This document shows positions 25,474 through 35,295 of a stretch of 64,000 nucleotides of DNA, piece after piece. Numbering within the stretch: position 1 is the first letter of the stretch; the number at the start of each line of letters is the position of its first letter. The notes under the pieces are model-generated. The model did no database searches and had not been told where the DNA came from. It saw only the letters and a program-made list of their open reading frames with translations. A program made the position numbers and the translations under genes. Origin of the DNA: Chitinispirillales bacterium ANBcel5 (GTDB lineage: Bacteria > Fibrobacterota > Chitinivibrionia > Chitinivibrionales > Chitinispirillaceae). The stretch is taken from contig JARUKZ010000007.1 of the NCBI GenBank assembly GCA_029688955.1, positions 99,003 to 163,002 of the forward strand. The letters are read 5' to 3'.

Positions 25474-28200
25474 ATGCATAAGAACCAGATCACGGTTTAT
25501 CTCTTTTCGGCCCTATTTCTGGTTTTTTTACGCTGCGCATTGGATGTGACAAACCCTGTTTCCAGTAATTATGAGGGAGATTATAAATTCGAAATCACAA
25601 CGGAACTTGAAAATGAAAATGGTACCATTTTTACCCCCTACACGATCATAGTAAATAATCTTGGAGAAGATCAGTTTCTTCACTTTTTACTTACCACCGA
25701 GAAAAATGGCGTATTAAAAAAGGATACCATTTCACTTAATGATTCTGCCACAGTTACCTTCGTAAAAGAGTATGATGGGCAATTAAAAGTGACAGGTGTA
25801 CGCCCAAACGATAAAACACTTACAGAAACGATAGATATATCGATCATTAATTCTATTTTTATTAGTGGGCCGGATTCCAGTAGCAGATCGGTATCCAGTG
25901 ACACAGGGAAAATTGAATTCTTTGTGAATTTCAGTGAAGAATCAGAACTAAGCGACATGTTTATAGACTGGTATGTTAATGACTCTCTGGCACAAAACCT
26001 CAAAATTACCCAACCATTCACCTTTTATGCAGAAGAGGAAGGTGATTTTACAATTGTCGCGAAGTTTTCAGATTACGATTTAATAATCACCAATACACTT
26101 AGTGTGAGAAAAAATCAGCCTGTGTTAACATGCAGGGACAAACGAATTGTCTCGATGCCGGGGCAGACCATAACACTTACTGCTCCATTTGAAATAGAAG
26201 AGGGTACACCACACCTTTATCATTGGGAAAACAAGTCCGGAAATATAGATACAACTACTACAACCGATACACTATTCATTGTTTTTGATGATCCGGGAGA
26301 GTATAAAATAGATGTATGGTTTAGTGAAGAGAATAACGTTAACAGCCAGGCTTGTGTAATAGAGGTTGTTATCAATCAACCGGGTATACCAGTTATCGAA
26401 AGTATTAAAATCGATGCACCTGATTCGATATTCGTTCACAGTAAGAGTAAAATAAATATAGAAGCATCAGATAAAGATGGTAGTGTTGAGTGGCTGTATA
26501 TGGCCAGAGATACTACCCGGGAAAGTGTATTAGACAGTATAAAAACTACCGGGGAAACGGTAGATACATTTTTCGTTCATATCTTTGAGGAGTATGACGT
26601 AAATGAGTTGTACTTTTGGGTAATAGATGATGAAAGTAACCGTTCACGAATAGAAAAGAGAGAATTCAATGTACGCAAAGGTAAACCGGTGATAGATACT
26701 GCCTGGATTGAAAGAGATACCATTTTCAGGGGGGATAAGGTAAAGCTCCATGTCTCTGCAATCAGTATAAATGGAACGGTTGAGGAAATACGGGTAGATT
26801 TGGCGCAAAATGATGCTCAGATCCAAAAAGTATCTGATTCGGTGTTTACAATTGTACCCCAGTCAGATGGCATCTGTACTCTGATTGTATATGCAGTTGA
26901 TGAGCATGGATTTGAATCTCTAAAGGATACCACGTTACTTACTGTACTACCGGCGGATCCTCGTATCGATAGCCTGAGGCTTGTTACACCTGCCGATACT
27001 CTTTTTGCAGGTGAGAAACTTTTGGTCGTTTTGAGCGCTTCAGATCCTGATAACCTTCTTGATAGCGTCACAGTGTGGATATCAAAGGATGGTGAAGAAA
27101 GACGAAGAACACGAGAGGTTTTAGAAAACTCTGCAGAAGTTGAATTCCACTTTAGAACGGTCTCCGATACCGGAAAATGGGTGATCAGTGCCAAAGCAGT
27201 AAACAGTAAAGGGTATGAGTCAGAGGTAAAAAGAGACTCTGTTTTGGTTGAACCGGGATATCCGGTTATCCGTTCCATAAAACCGGATATCCCGGTGTGG
27301 GTTCTTGATCCTGTGGAAATTGTTATTGATGCCTACGATAACAGTGAAGTTGAGCGGTATTGGGTAAGTATTGATGGTGGAACAACCTGGAAGGAATCGG
27401 AATCCGGAACAAATTCTGTTTTGTTGGAGAATGGTTTTCCACTAACAGAGGATGATACTACCTACCTGGATGTATTGGTTAGGGTTAGGGATGATATGGG
27501 TTTAGAGGCAGAGAGGGAGTTTAAGCTCGAGGTACTGCTCGGTGTGCCAAAGCTTGAGGGATTCGTTTCCGGAGCAGGCGCTGAGAAGGATACATTTTTT
27601 GTGGTGGTGGATACTGGAGCCGGAACGTATCCGCTTCATGAGTTAGGCGCACGCGCTTTAGTAGGTGAAATAGAGCAGTATTACTGGAGCTTTGAAGAGT
27701 CGTTTGATACATCCGTTGCACAGAGTAGTTCTGATCCCGTTATTGAGATAGACGTAGCGGATAGTGTGATAAATGACAAAGCAGCTACCATGTGGATCTA
27801 CGCCCGTGACAGTCGTGGTATACTGGGAGGCGGGGAGTTTGTGGTTGTGGCGGATAGTGTGCCGCCGGCACCAAGTCATTTTGATCGTGAAATAGTCGAA
27901 AATTCTGTTGTTCTGAAATGGAATGCTGTTCAGGACGCCTATGATGGGCCGGATACCCGTGTTCAGATCTATGTAAAGGAGGGCATATCTGGGGAGCCCG
28001 ACAGAGCATTATTTGATGAAGATAATTTACCAACCCTTGGTGATGGGACTTTTGGTACAGAAACGGTGGCAGGTTATGACTACTTCACCTATAAATTTGA
28101 AGCTTCGTTTACCGGACCTGGTCGCTGGCGGGTGGTGCTCGAGGATGCCAGAGGTAGTAGAACTCCGGGTACAGATGTAGTTTCGCTTACAGCGCCTTAG
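25474..28200 (+). CDS. Large lipoprotein with Ig-like repeats
   Basis: 908 residues. The N-terminus is hydrophobic and ends in FLRCALD, a plausible though non-canonical lipobox with the modified Cys at about 22. The rest contains repeated Ig/PKD-type units, recognisable by similar starts: PVIESIKIDAPDSIFVHSK, PVIDTAWIERDTIFRGDK, PRIDSLRLVTPADTLFAG and PVIRSIKPDIPVWVLD. The C-terminal 100 residues (PPAPSHFDREIVENSVVLKW) resemble a fibronectin-like domain. Such proteins are surface adhesins or structural envelope components. AAGGAGAT sits 6 bases before the ATG. The gene ends at a 13-bp hairpin. Confidence 0.75.
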   Translation: MHKNQITVYLFSALFLVFLRCALDVTNPVSSNYEGDYKFEITTELENENGTIFTPYTIIVNNLGEDQFLHFLLTTEKNGVLKKDTISLNDSATVTFVKEYDGQLKVTGVRPNDKTLTETIDISIINSIFISGPDSSSRSVSSDTGKIEFFVNFSEESELSDMFIDWYVNDSLAQNLKITQPFTFYAEEEGDFTIVAKFSDYDLIITNTLSVRKNQPVLTCRDKRIVSMPGQTITLTAPFEIEEGTPHLYHWENKSGNIDTTTTTDTLFIVFDDPGEYKIDVWFSEENNVNSQACVIEVVINQPGIPVIESIKIDAPDSIFVHSKSKINIEASDKDGSVEWLYMARDTTRESVLDSIKTTGETVDTFFVHIFEEYDVNELYFWVIDDESNRSRIEKREFNVRKGKPVIDTAWIERDTIFRGDKVKLHVSAISINGTVEEIRVDLAQNDAQIQKVSDSVFTIVPQSDGICTLIVYAVDEHGFESLKDTTLLTVLPADPRIDSLRLVTPADTLFAGEKLLVVLSASDPDNLLDSVTVWISKDGEERRRTREVLENSAEVEFHFRTVSDTGKWVISAKAVNSKGYESEVKRDSVLVEPGYPVIRSIKPDIPVWVLDPVEIVIDAYDNSEVERYWVSIDGGTTWKESESGTNSVLLENGFPLTEDDTTYLDVLVRVRDDMGLEAEREFKLEVLLGVPKLEGFVSGAGAEKDTFFVVVDTGAGTYPLHELGARALVGEIEQYYWSFEESFDTSVAQSSSDPVIEIDVADSVINDKAATMWIYARDSRGILGGGEFVVVADSVPPAPSHFDREIVENSVVLKWNAVQDAYDGPDTRVQIYVKEGISGEPDRALFDEDNLPTLGDGTFGTETVAGYDYFTYKFEASFTGPGRWRVVLEDARGSRTPGTDVVSLTAP

Positions 28201-28205
28201 TAACG

Positions 28206-28239
28206 TGATGTCAGATCATAATTAACTGATCTGACATCA
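28206..28239. terminator. Hairpin after the envelope operon
   Basis: A perfect 13-bp stem (28206-28218 with 28227-28239) closes an 8-base AT loop right behind the lipoprotein stop. No T-tract follows, so it may protect a 3' end or work with another factor. Confidence 0.55.
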
Positions 28240-28338
28240 GCAAAACCTTCAAGAGTGTACAATACCGAATACGATGAACGGTATATGTGGGATTGGGAAT
28301 ATCCCGCGCTTTCAGCGCTTGGGTTCATTTACGCACCT

Positions 28339-28376
28339 TCACCCGGGGCTGCGCCAGCGGACTGGCTTACCCCGGG
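28339..28376. repeat. REP-like palindrome at the left of the 56-bp array
   Basis: CCCGGGG and CCCCGGG flank a GC-rich centre ending in GGCTTA. It resembles the CCCAGGG/CCCTGGG palindrome at 28962-28996 in form, so the array is bracketed by two related palindromes. Confidence 0.5.
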
Positions 28377-28380
28377 CTAT

Positions 28381-28772
28381 TATATTTCGCGCTTTCAGCG
28401 CTCCGGAAGGGGATTTGGCAGCAAGGTTCCGTTATATATATTTCGCTTCTTCAGCGCTCCGGAAGGGGATTTGGCAGCAAGGTTCCGTTATATATATTTC
28501 GCTTCTTCAGCGCTCCGGAAGGGGATTTGGCAGCAAGGTTCCGTTATATATATTTCGCGTCTTCAGCGCTCCGGAAGGGGTTTTGGCAGCAAGGTTCCGT
28601 TATATATATTTCGCGCCTTCAGCGCTCCGGAAGGGGATTTGGCAGCAATGTTCCATTCTATAGATTTCGCGCCTTCAGCGCTCCGGAAGGGGATTTGACA
28701 GCAATGTTCCATTCTATAGATTTCGCGCCTTCAGCGCTCCGGAAGGGGTTTTTCGGTAGCAAGGTTCCGTTC
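28381..28772. repeat. 56-bp tandem array, seven near-perfect units
   Basis: The marker CTCCGGAAGG occurs at 28401, 28457, 28513, 28569, 28625, 28681 and 28737, exactly 56 bp apart. Each unit reads TATATTTCGC..TTCAGCG, CTCCGGAAGGGG, TTTGGCAGCAA(G/T)GTTCC. Units four to seven accumulate changes, and decayed copies continue to about 28910 (for example AGTGCTTTGGAAGG). All three forward frames remain open in parts, but the peptides mirror the DNA period and have no ribosome binding site, so I do not call genes. The unit's TTCAGCGCTCCGGAAGGGG half resembles the GCCCTGAAGGGGC palindrome further on. Confidence 0.93.
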
Positions 28773-28935
28773 TATAAATTTCGCACCTTCAACGCATCTT
28801 AATTGGATATTCGGCAGCTAAGGTTCCAGTCTATTAAAACCGTATCTTCGACGCTTCGCAATGGTAATTCAAATTTCACGTTTTCAGTGCTTTGGAAGGA
28901 CAATTAAGGCAGCAAGGCTATTTACTCTTTCTTTA

Positions 28936-29040
28936 GCCCTGATAAGGGCGTGATTTAAAAGCCCAGGGTAAGACGGTCTTCCGTCGCGGCCCTGGGTCGA
29001 GTGGGCGAAAAATTCCTCAAGCCCTGAAGGGGCGTGATAC
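28936..29040. repeat. REP-like palindromes downstream of the array
   Basis: GCCCTGATAAGGGCGTGAT (28936-28954) and GCCCTGAAGGGGCGTGAT (29021-29038) are two copies of one palindromic element, 85 bp apart. Between them CCCAGGG (28962-28968) pairs with CCCTGGG (28990-28996) around an inner GACGG/CCGTC hairpin, a nested stem. The look is that of repetitive extragenic palindromes. No transposase is seen in the window. The 125 bp to the next gene hold nothing else I recognise. Confidence 0.7.
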
Positions 29041-29165
29041 CCTGAGATGGAGGTTCTGCCGTAAGCTGTGGAATCAAGGAGGTTGAAATGTCGATTCAGG
29101 TATTTTCGCGCTGTTTATTCAACCCCGCGTATTAACCTTTTAATCTTCAATCTCCAAACACCTTT

Positions 29166-31361
29166 TCAGGATTCCACCACCGTATAAAACCCCGGTCGTT
29201 TTCTTACCACAAACCGCTTACCTCGTCCATTGGTTACCGTTTCTGATCGGTCACAGTGTGACACACAATCATCGTCACAGAGGCGCTTTCCGCATCCGGA
29301 GATATTTCTTATAAGACATTGACGGGAAGTCATGAGTGCTCGTTTTAGATTTAGGGCACTCCATAATTCAATGTGTGGTGGAATCGCTACTGCTCCACGC
29401 TCCTTTTTAGAAAACTCAGGAGAAAGAAACACTCCGCAAAACCCCTCTATGGACATCAGTGCCCTAACAGCATAGGAATTTACTATGTTAAAGCCTGGCC
29501 CGGCTATCCACTCTATACCCATTTTGGAAGCTTCGTGTGCGATGCCACTGTTATCAGTGACAATACGTCTTCCATCAAGCATTTTTAGCAGTTCTTTAGC
29601 CCTGCTAAAATCTGTTCCAATGAGTATGGAGCTGAATAAAGGGGTAATACCCTGATTACTATTAATCATTTCTGCTGTTTTAGCTACATTACCAATTCTG
29701 TGTGGAAGCACAAGGATGGTTGCATCACTGTCCTTTTTCAAATGGAAACCGGCCGAAATATCATCAATAAAGAAAGCCTTTTTCGCTCTCTTATCATTGA
29801 ATGCAGCGTGCGCAACGGGTGGAACAGTAAACCGTGAAGAATCTATTGTTACACCACTGAGCTTCCCGACAGCTTCACATCTAAGCCGGTTCAGTTCTTT
29901 TTGGGGGATAAAACAATTGGGCGCAAGCTCCTGCAGATCAAGTTCACCCAGAACAAACTTGCTTGCCCCGAGTCGTGAGAACTGAGAAAAGAGAATTTCC
30001 CGGTCAAGGGGCCTTTTTGACGCTTCCGACAGAGGCACCTTTGAATAAAGGGTAACGCTTTCCTTTGGAGTTGTAAATACTGCTTTTAGATTAGTACCAG
30101 TGGTGCCCGACACACTGATCTTCAGAGGCACTCTCGTCCAGTTTACCTTTTCGATTATTGCTTTTATGTTGTCCGCTGTTTCCGACAGATCCTGTGTAAA
30201 TACCTGACATCCCTTACTGATCTTACCCATCAGTTTATGCTCAATATTAAACTTGTAGTCAAATGCGTCTATCTTTTTCTCAAGAATACCTTTGCAGATA
30301 AAGGTAAAATCTGTAGTATAGATAAGTATTTCGGTGTTGGGTGGCGGATTGGTTTTGGCATCGAGAGTTAAAACCTTTTTATCAGCCCAGTAACGCGATA
30401 CGTTCGCGATCAGCTTAAGAGACTGATCCCGTGATGTAGCAATAAACATATCTGAGCTGAGTTTCCCTTGTATATAACCGGAGGTAAAATCCCTGTTAAA
30501 GACCGTTTCCAGCCGTTTGTCTTCACTGCGAAGCGTTTTACCAGCTTCTAATGCATCAACCTGTTCTCTCCAGGCAGAAGTTACATTGTATACGTAGGCA
30601 AACTTTTTAATCCGTCCCTCTATCTTAAAAGAATCCACCCCCGCATCATAGAGCGCCTTGGCTTGGGGAAAAACAAAGTTATCTTTAAGGTTAAACACCG
30701 CTTTTGCGTCACTATTATTCTTTCTGCTTTGCGCTAAATACTGACGTCTGCAGGGCTGTACACATTCACCTCTGTTGCCCGATTTTTTGCACAGGTTACT
30801 GCTTAGATAACACTGGCCGGAGAAGGAGACACAAAAAGCTCCGTGCACAAAAGCTTCCACCTTTATAGAATGCTTATGGGCCGTATGGCAGAGTGGTTTT
30901 ATCTCTTTTGCAGAAAGTTCTCGGGAGATGTTTATCTGTGATACTCCAAAGTGCGAAAGAAAAGATATCTGTCCCTCATTGTGAGTGGTGAGTTGTGTTG
31001 ATGCGTGTACTTCAATCTCCGGCAGATGTGACCGTATGAGGTGCAGTAATCCAAGGTCCTGCACGATCACAACACGGATGCCTGCCTTGTAGACCTCTTT
31101 AAGAAGCTCAAAAACCCGGGGGAGTTCATGATCAAATATAAGGGTGTTCAGTGTTAAATAGAGCCTGCAATCCCTTTGTTGTGCAATACGCGCAAGGTTC
31201 TCAAGCTCCTGAACAGAGAGGTTAGCGGCTCTTTGACGGGCATTAAATGAGCTGGTTCCGCAGTAAACGGCATCCGCGCCGGCGCAAATGGCAGCTTTCA
31301 CACTTTCTGTGTCACCACCGGGGGCGAGGAGTTCAATCTTTTTATCTATCTTTTCACTCAT
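29166..31361 (-). CDS. U32-family peptidase/tRNA- or rRNA-hydroxylation-type protein
   Basis: 731 residues. The N-terminal half is the U32 fold: ELLAPGGDTESVKAAICAGADAVYCG, ARQRAANLS, the VHASTQLTTHN strand and FVHGAFCVSFSGQCYLSS, ending with the GECVQPCRRQY Cys pair. Cys near CVSFSGQC, LCKKSGNRGEC and PC match the conserved Cys set of the family, some members of which (TrhP, RlhA) take part in hydroxylation of tRNA or 23S rRNA. A C-terminal domain of about 300 residues follows, ending in a Cys-rich tail (CGKRLCDDDCVSHC) that may bind a metal or cluster. It is divergent from a YgiQ-type radical SAM gene. Confidence 0.85.
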   Translation of the reverse strand: MSEKIDKKIELLAPGGDTESVKAAICAGADAVYCGTSSFNARQRAANLSVQELENLARIAQQRDCRLYLTLNTLIFDHELPRVFELLKEVYKAGIRVVIVQDLGLLHLIRSHLPEIEVHASTQLTTHNEGQISFLSHFGVSQINISRELSAKEIKPLCHTAHKHSIKVEAFVHGAFCVSFSGQCYLSSNLCKKSGNRGECVQPCRRQYLAQSRKNNSDAKAVFNLKDNFVFPQAKALYDAGVDSFKIEGRIKKFAYVYNVTSAWREQVDALEAGKTLRSEDKRLETVFNRDFTSGYIQGKLSSDMFIATSRDQSLKLIANVSRYWADKKVLTLDAKTNPPPNTEILIYTTDFTFICKGILEKKIDAFDYKFNIEHKLMGKISKGCQVFTQDLSETADNIKAIIEKVNWTRVPLKISVSGTTGTNLKAVFTTPKESVTLYSKVPLSEASKRPLDREILFSQFSRLGASKFVLGELDLQELAPNCFIPQKELNRLRCEAVGKLSGVTIDSSRFTVPPVAHAAFNDKRAKKAFFIDDISAGFHLKKDSDATILVLPHRIGNVAKTAEMINSNQGITPLFSSILIGTDFSRAKELLKMLDGRRIVTDNSGIAHEASKMGIEWIAGPGFNIVNSYAVRALMSIEGFCGVFLSPEFSKKERGAVAIPPHIELWSALNLKRALMTSRQCLIRNISGCGKRLCDDDCVSHCDRSETVTNGRGKRFVVRKRPGFYTVVES

Positions 31362-31469
31362 CTTTTTACAATTATCAAATAAGGAACAGTTAATTTCGAA
31401 GTAAAATATGGTATATTTAACCCCAAAGCATGAAAAAAATTACTTATTCTTAACACTGCAGGCAATTAA

Positions 31470-33149
31470 ATGTTTCTACCCACCACCGCCAAAGAGGTAA
31501 AAAACTTAGGCTGGAAACAGCTGGATATAATTCTTGTGACCGGAGATTGCTACATCGATTCACCGCTGGTTGGTGTATCGGTAATAGGCCACTGTTTAAT
31601 GGATGCAGGATTCAGGGTTGGGATCATTGGCCAGCCTGATATCAGGACTTCAAACGATATAACCCGACTTGGTGAGCCGGCCCTCTTTTGGGGCGTTAGC
31701 GGTGGGTGTATCGATTCGATGGTTGCAAACAGAACCGCATCAGGCAAACCGCGCCGAACCGATGACTATACTCCCGGGGGGATAAACAACAAACGTCCCG
31801 ATCGTGCAGTGATTGCCTATTGCAATCTGATCAAGGCTCATTTTAAAAACAGTGCTCCCATTGTACTGGGGGGGCTTGAAGCGTCCCTTAGAAGAGTCGC
31901 GCATTATGATTACTGGTCAAAAAAAATACGTAAATCGATTCTGTTTGACAGTAAAGCCGATTACCTTCTCTACTCCATGGCGGAAAAATCGGTGGTTGAA
32001 CTTGCCTGGCACCTGAAAAAGGGGCAGGATCCACGCGCGATTCGCGGACTATGTTTTATCGCTGAAAGTGCTCCCGGTGAAGGTATTGAGCTTCCGGAAT
32101 TTGAAACGGTGCGATCCGATAGATGCGCATTTACCGAAATGTTTAATTTATTCTATAGAAATAACGATCCTGTAACAGCCAGGACCCTCTATCAGAAGCA
32201 GGATACACGTTTTTTGATTCAAAACCCGCCTCAGCCCTATCTTACAGAGAAGGAGCTTGATACCGTGTACTCTTTTGATTACATGCGCGATGCTCATCCT
32301 TATCATCTGAAGAATGGGCCTGTGAAGGCACTGGATACCATTCGCTTTTCGGTCTTGACTCATCAGGGATGTTATGGTGAGTGCAGTTTCTGTTCAATAG
32401 CGGTGCATCAGGGACGCGGTGTCAGGTGTCGCAGTAAAGCATCTATTGTAAATGAAGTAAAACGCGTTGCCGCTCATCCACTGTTTAAGGGAAATATCAT
32501 GGATGTGGGCGGCCCCACTGCCAATATGTATGGTTTTGAATGTTCGAAAAAGCTTAAAAAGGGTGCGTGTGCTGATAAGGCATGTCTGTTCCCTGAAGTT
32601 TGTTCGTCAATGAAGATCGATCACTCAAAACAGATTACCCTTCTCAATGATATAAAGAAAGTTCCCGGCGTCAAACGGGTGTTTGTAACCTCAGGTATTC
32701 GCTATGATATGATCCTTGCGGACAAAAGTAATGGCACCCGATACTTAAAGACACTTATCCGCAGCCACATTTCCGGACAGATGAAAATTGCCCCGGAACA
32801 TTGTTCTTCAGCAGTTCTGAAAAAAATGGGAAAGCCTGCTATAAATACCCTCTTACAATTTAAAAAACTTTTTGAACGACTTACAAAAGAGGATGGTAAA
32901 AAGCAGTTTTTGTCCTACTATTTTATCGCGGCTCACCCTGGGTGTGGTTTGAAAGAGATGAGACATCTAAAACAGGTTTGCTCAAAGGATCTTCACTATA
33001 TACCAAAACAGGTTCAGCTTTTTACACCTTCACCATCGACGCGTTCGACTATGATGTACTGCACGGGAATCGATCCTTTCACCACCGAAAAGTGCTTTGT
33101 GGAAAAAAGTGATGCGGGACGAAAGAAGCAGATATCAGTGGTGTTGTAA
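31470..33149 (+). CDS. YgiQ-type radical SAM protein
   Basis: 559 residues. The N-terminal WKQLDIILVTGDCYIDSPLVGVSVIG, then GGLEASLRRVAHYDYW, are the signature of the YgiQ family (N-terminal DUF3362-linked group). The radical SAM cluster motif reads HQGCYGECSFCSI (CxxxCxxC), followed by MDVGGPTANMYGFEC and MKIAPEHCS. The reaction of the family is unknown. The protein is shorter than many members (usually 600-700), because it lacks much of the C-terminal extension. It faces away from the U32 gene, with a 108-bp promoter gap between them. Confidence 0.9.
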   Translation: MFLPTTAKEVKNLGWKQLDIILVTGDCYIDSPLVGVSVIGHCLMDAGFRVGIIGQPDIRTSNDITRLGEPALFWGVSGGCIDSMVANRTASGKPRRTDDYTPGGINNKRPDRAVIAYCNLIKAHFKNSAPIVLGGLEASLRRVAHYDYWSKKIRKSILFDSKADYLLYSMAEKSVVELAWHLKKGQDPRAIRGLCFIAESAPGEGIELPEFETVRSDRCAFTEMFNLFYRNNDPVTARTLYQKQDTRFLIQNPPQPYLTEKELDTVYSFDYMRDAHPYHLKNGPVKALDTIRFSVLTHQGCYGECSFCSIAVHQGRGVRCRSKASIVNEVKRVAAHPLFKGNIMDVGGPTANMYGFECSKKLKKGACADKACLFPEVCSSMKIDHSKQITLLNDIKKVPGVKRVFVTSGIRYDMILADKSNGTRYLKTLIRSHISGQMKIAPEHCSSAVLKKMGKPAINTLLQFKKLFERLTKEDGKKQFLSYYFIAAHPGCGLKEMRHLKQVCSKDLHYIPKQVQLFTPSPSTRSTMMYCTGIDPFTTEKCFVEKSDAGRKKQISVVL

Positions 33150-33270
33150 GGCTCGATAAGGAGATGGGAAGGATTGTCCCGGGTGGATCGAAACTACAAA
33201 AGGTACTACGCTTTTTTTGTTCAGACATTTTCCAATAAAAATGCTTGCCGAAAGTAGCTGTTCCTAACGT

Positions 33271-33299
33271 CAGTATACAGAGTAACCCCGGGTATACTG
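33271..33299. terminator. Hairpin between convergent genes
   Basis: CAGTATAC and GTATACTG form an 8-bp stem with a 13-base GC-rich loop, between the YgiQ-type gene and the pectate-lyase gene. No T-tract is present on either strand. Confidence 0.4.
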
Positions 33300-33312
33300 T
33301 AAACTGTTACAT

Positions 33313-35295
33313 TCAGTGAGCACCTGCGTAAGTTTCAACCAGGTATTTAGCTTCAAGTGCCGGGTAGAGAGGGTACTGATAATACTCTTCGGGGAGCCAT
33401 TCAAACGAGAGGCTGTCAGTCGCTTTGAATTCAAGATCATGTTCTATGCCGCTATGAATACTCCCTTTACCTCTGTCCCAGAAAAAACCTGGCTGAGAAG
33501 GTGAATCGTAGTACTGAACTGCCCGGTTTGCGTCTTTTGTGTACTGGTTTTCTGCAATCACCTCTGCTTCAACGCCTATGCCCACAGTGTATTCACTTAT
33601 ATTTTGATACAGATTATTAAACAGGTGGACCTTGCCGTATCGTACACGCGGGTGGTTTTGCGCTGTTTGATACCAGTAGTTGTGATGCAATGTTACCATA
33701 AGGAAGCCACGGTCATCAGTATGAGAATCATCATGACCAATGATAGATGAAGAATTTTGGTTATAAAATTTATTCCATGACAGGGTGATATAGGTTGCTT
33801 GTCGCTTTATATCCACAAGTCCATCGGTGCAATCGGAAAAAGTATTGCGATTAATCCAGATATTTGATGCGCCTTCTTCTATCGATATCGCATCATCAGC
33901 AGCATTGGAAAAAGTGATATTTCGAATAATAATATTAGTCGCATCAGAAATGATAAAACCACCATCAAAAATCTGTGCGCCACTGAGACCCTCTATGGTT
34001 TTATTTGAAGCTATATGGAACATTCTTCTGGATGGATCACTTAACACAGGGTTGTGGGGTAATTCAATGGTTCCGGATATTTGTATGGTTAATGGTAGGG
34101 GAGATTGTATTTGTTCAATGAGCTCCTGAGCGCTTCTAACTGTTACCGTATCACCGCTTCCACCACCGGTCGTTCCGTTACCCAGTGTGGCGAATCCGTA
34201 AAGCGAAAAATCGGGTGCAGGTTTTGTGGCCGAAAGTCGCGAAATACGCCATAACTGCCTGTCATTATCGGTAGTTGGACTGAGCACAACAGAAGCATCA
34301 TTCTCTGAAACCCCAAGTGCAAGGGAGTTACCGTAATTAACTATTCTGAAATGTTCATTTCCAATAGGTTCGAGTGTCCAGCTGTTATAGATGCTGTTTC
34401 TGTTTCTGTCCTGTATCGCAAGGGTGATATCATCTGTCTCTTCTGTGTTGATTAAATTATCACTGTAGGCATTAAACAGATAATAGTTATTATCCTCGAT
34501 CTCTTCGACTCTCCAGTAGTTATAAATTGCGCCATTGTCACTGCCCTGAGTAAGTGGTGATTGGATCTCTGTGTTACCATTTTCGATGCTTAGTGGCAAA
34601 CCACTGCTTTCATTAACTATAGTATAATAGTTATTCAAAAAGGAGATAGCTGTATCGGTTTGGTTGGTTAGGGTTACTGTATCGCTGCTGTACTGTGAGC
34701 CCGAAGAGATAAATGGTGTTGTGACTTCTAGGCTGGCGTAGTCGCCGGAAATTGGACTGATAAGAATTGTATAGCTGCCTTCAGGTAGATCTTCAAAAGT
34801 GAAAAGTCCGGTAACAGGATTGATTTCGACGTCTCGTTCAATGCCGTAGATATGTGCTGTTGCGGAGATGTTTCGTTCATCTGAAGACTGAACTGTACCG
34901 GTAATCGAAATGAATTCCCTGATGGTATCGGGTGGGAGTATAAAGTCCTGCGATGTTAATTCAGTTTCAAAGCTGATTAGAATAGCACTATTATTTCTGT
35001 CATTGATTTCGATGCTATAGGTACCTGTTGTTACGGAATCGAAATAGAAAACCCCGTTATTATCGGTTAACCCATCGGCAACGGTAGCCACAGAGGTAGG
35101 GGTGCTGTCATGGTTGCTGAGATACTCTGCAGGACGAATGCGTACAGAAGCGTTTTCAACTGCATTGCCCTGAGGATAGAATACCTGGCCAAAGATACTG
35201 TTGGTGGTTTCTGTGCCTGCTCCACCAGCGATATCGCTTGATGAAGTGCACCCGGTAAGAAGGAGTAAAAATATCAGTAAAACCGAAATCATCAT
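33313..35295 (-). CDS. Lipoprotein with pectate lyase domain
   Basis: 660 residues. A lipoprotein signal ends in LLLLTGC (Cys about 16). Next come two carboxypeptidase-regulatory-like beta domains (about 30-115 and 120-205), a ricin-type carbohydrate-binding region (about 220-365, with two internal repeats ending W-x-(V/L)-EPI and WRISRL), then a polysaccharide lyase family 1 domain (about 375-650). The lyase shows ASNKTIEGLSG, NIIIRNITF, DAISIEEGASNIWINRNTFSDCTDG, ITLSWNKF, LHHNYW, NHPRVRYGKVHLFNN. The His, Asp and Arg positions expected for calcium binding and catalysis are present. It should cleave pectate at the cell surface. It overlaps its upstream regulator gene by 4 bp. Confidence 0.9.
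   Translation of the reverse strand: MMISVLLIFLLLLTGCTSSSDIAGGAGTETTNSIFGQVFYPQGNAVENASVRIRPAEYLSNHDSTPTSVATVADGLTDNNGVFYFDSVTTGTYSIEINDRNNSAILISFETELTSQDFILPPDTIREFISITGTVQSSDERNISATAHIYGIERDVEINPVTGLFTFEDLPEGSYTILISPISGDYASLEVTTPFISSGSQYSSDTVTLTNQTDTAISFLNNYYTIVNESSGLPLSIENGNTEIQSPLTQGSDNGAIYNYWRVEEIEDNNYYLFNAYSDNLINTEETDDITLAIQDRNRNSIYNSWTLEPIGNEHFRIVNYGNSLALGVSENDASVVLSPTTDNDRQLWRISRLSATKPAPDFSLYGFATLGNGTTGGGSGDTVTVRSAQELIEQIQSPLPLTIQISGTIELPHNPVLSDPSRRMFHIASNKTIEGLSGAQIFDGGFIISDATNIIIRNITFSNAADDAISIEEGASNIWINRNTFSDCTDGLVDIKRQATYITLSWNKFYNQNSSSIIGHDDSHTDDRGFLMVTLHHNYWYQTAQNHPRVRYGKVHLFNNLYQNISEYTVGIGVEAEVIAENQYTKDANRAVQYYDSPSQPGFFWDRGKGSIHSGIEHDLEFKATDSLSFEWLPEEYYQYPLYPALEAKYLVETYAGAH

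Noticed and set aside
28381..28772. CRISPR array
   Set aside because: The 56-bp units are full tandem copies; no variable spacers separate shorter repeats.
28255..28802. Three overlapping plus-strand frames of 129-171 codons
   Set aside because: They consist almost only of translated 56-bp repeats in different frames, with no start signal.
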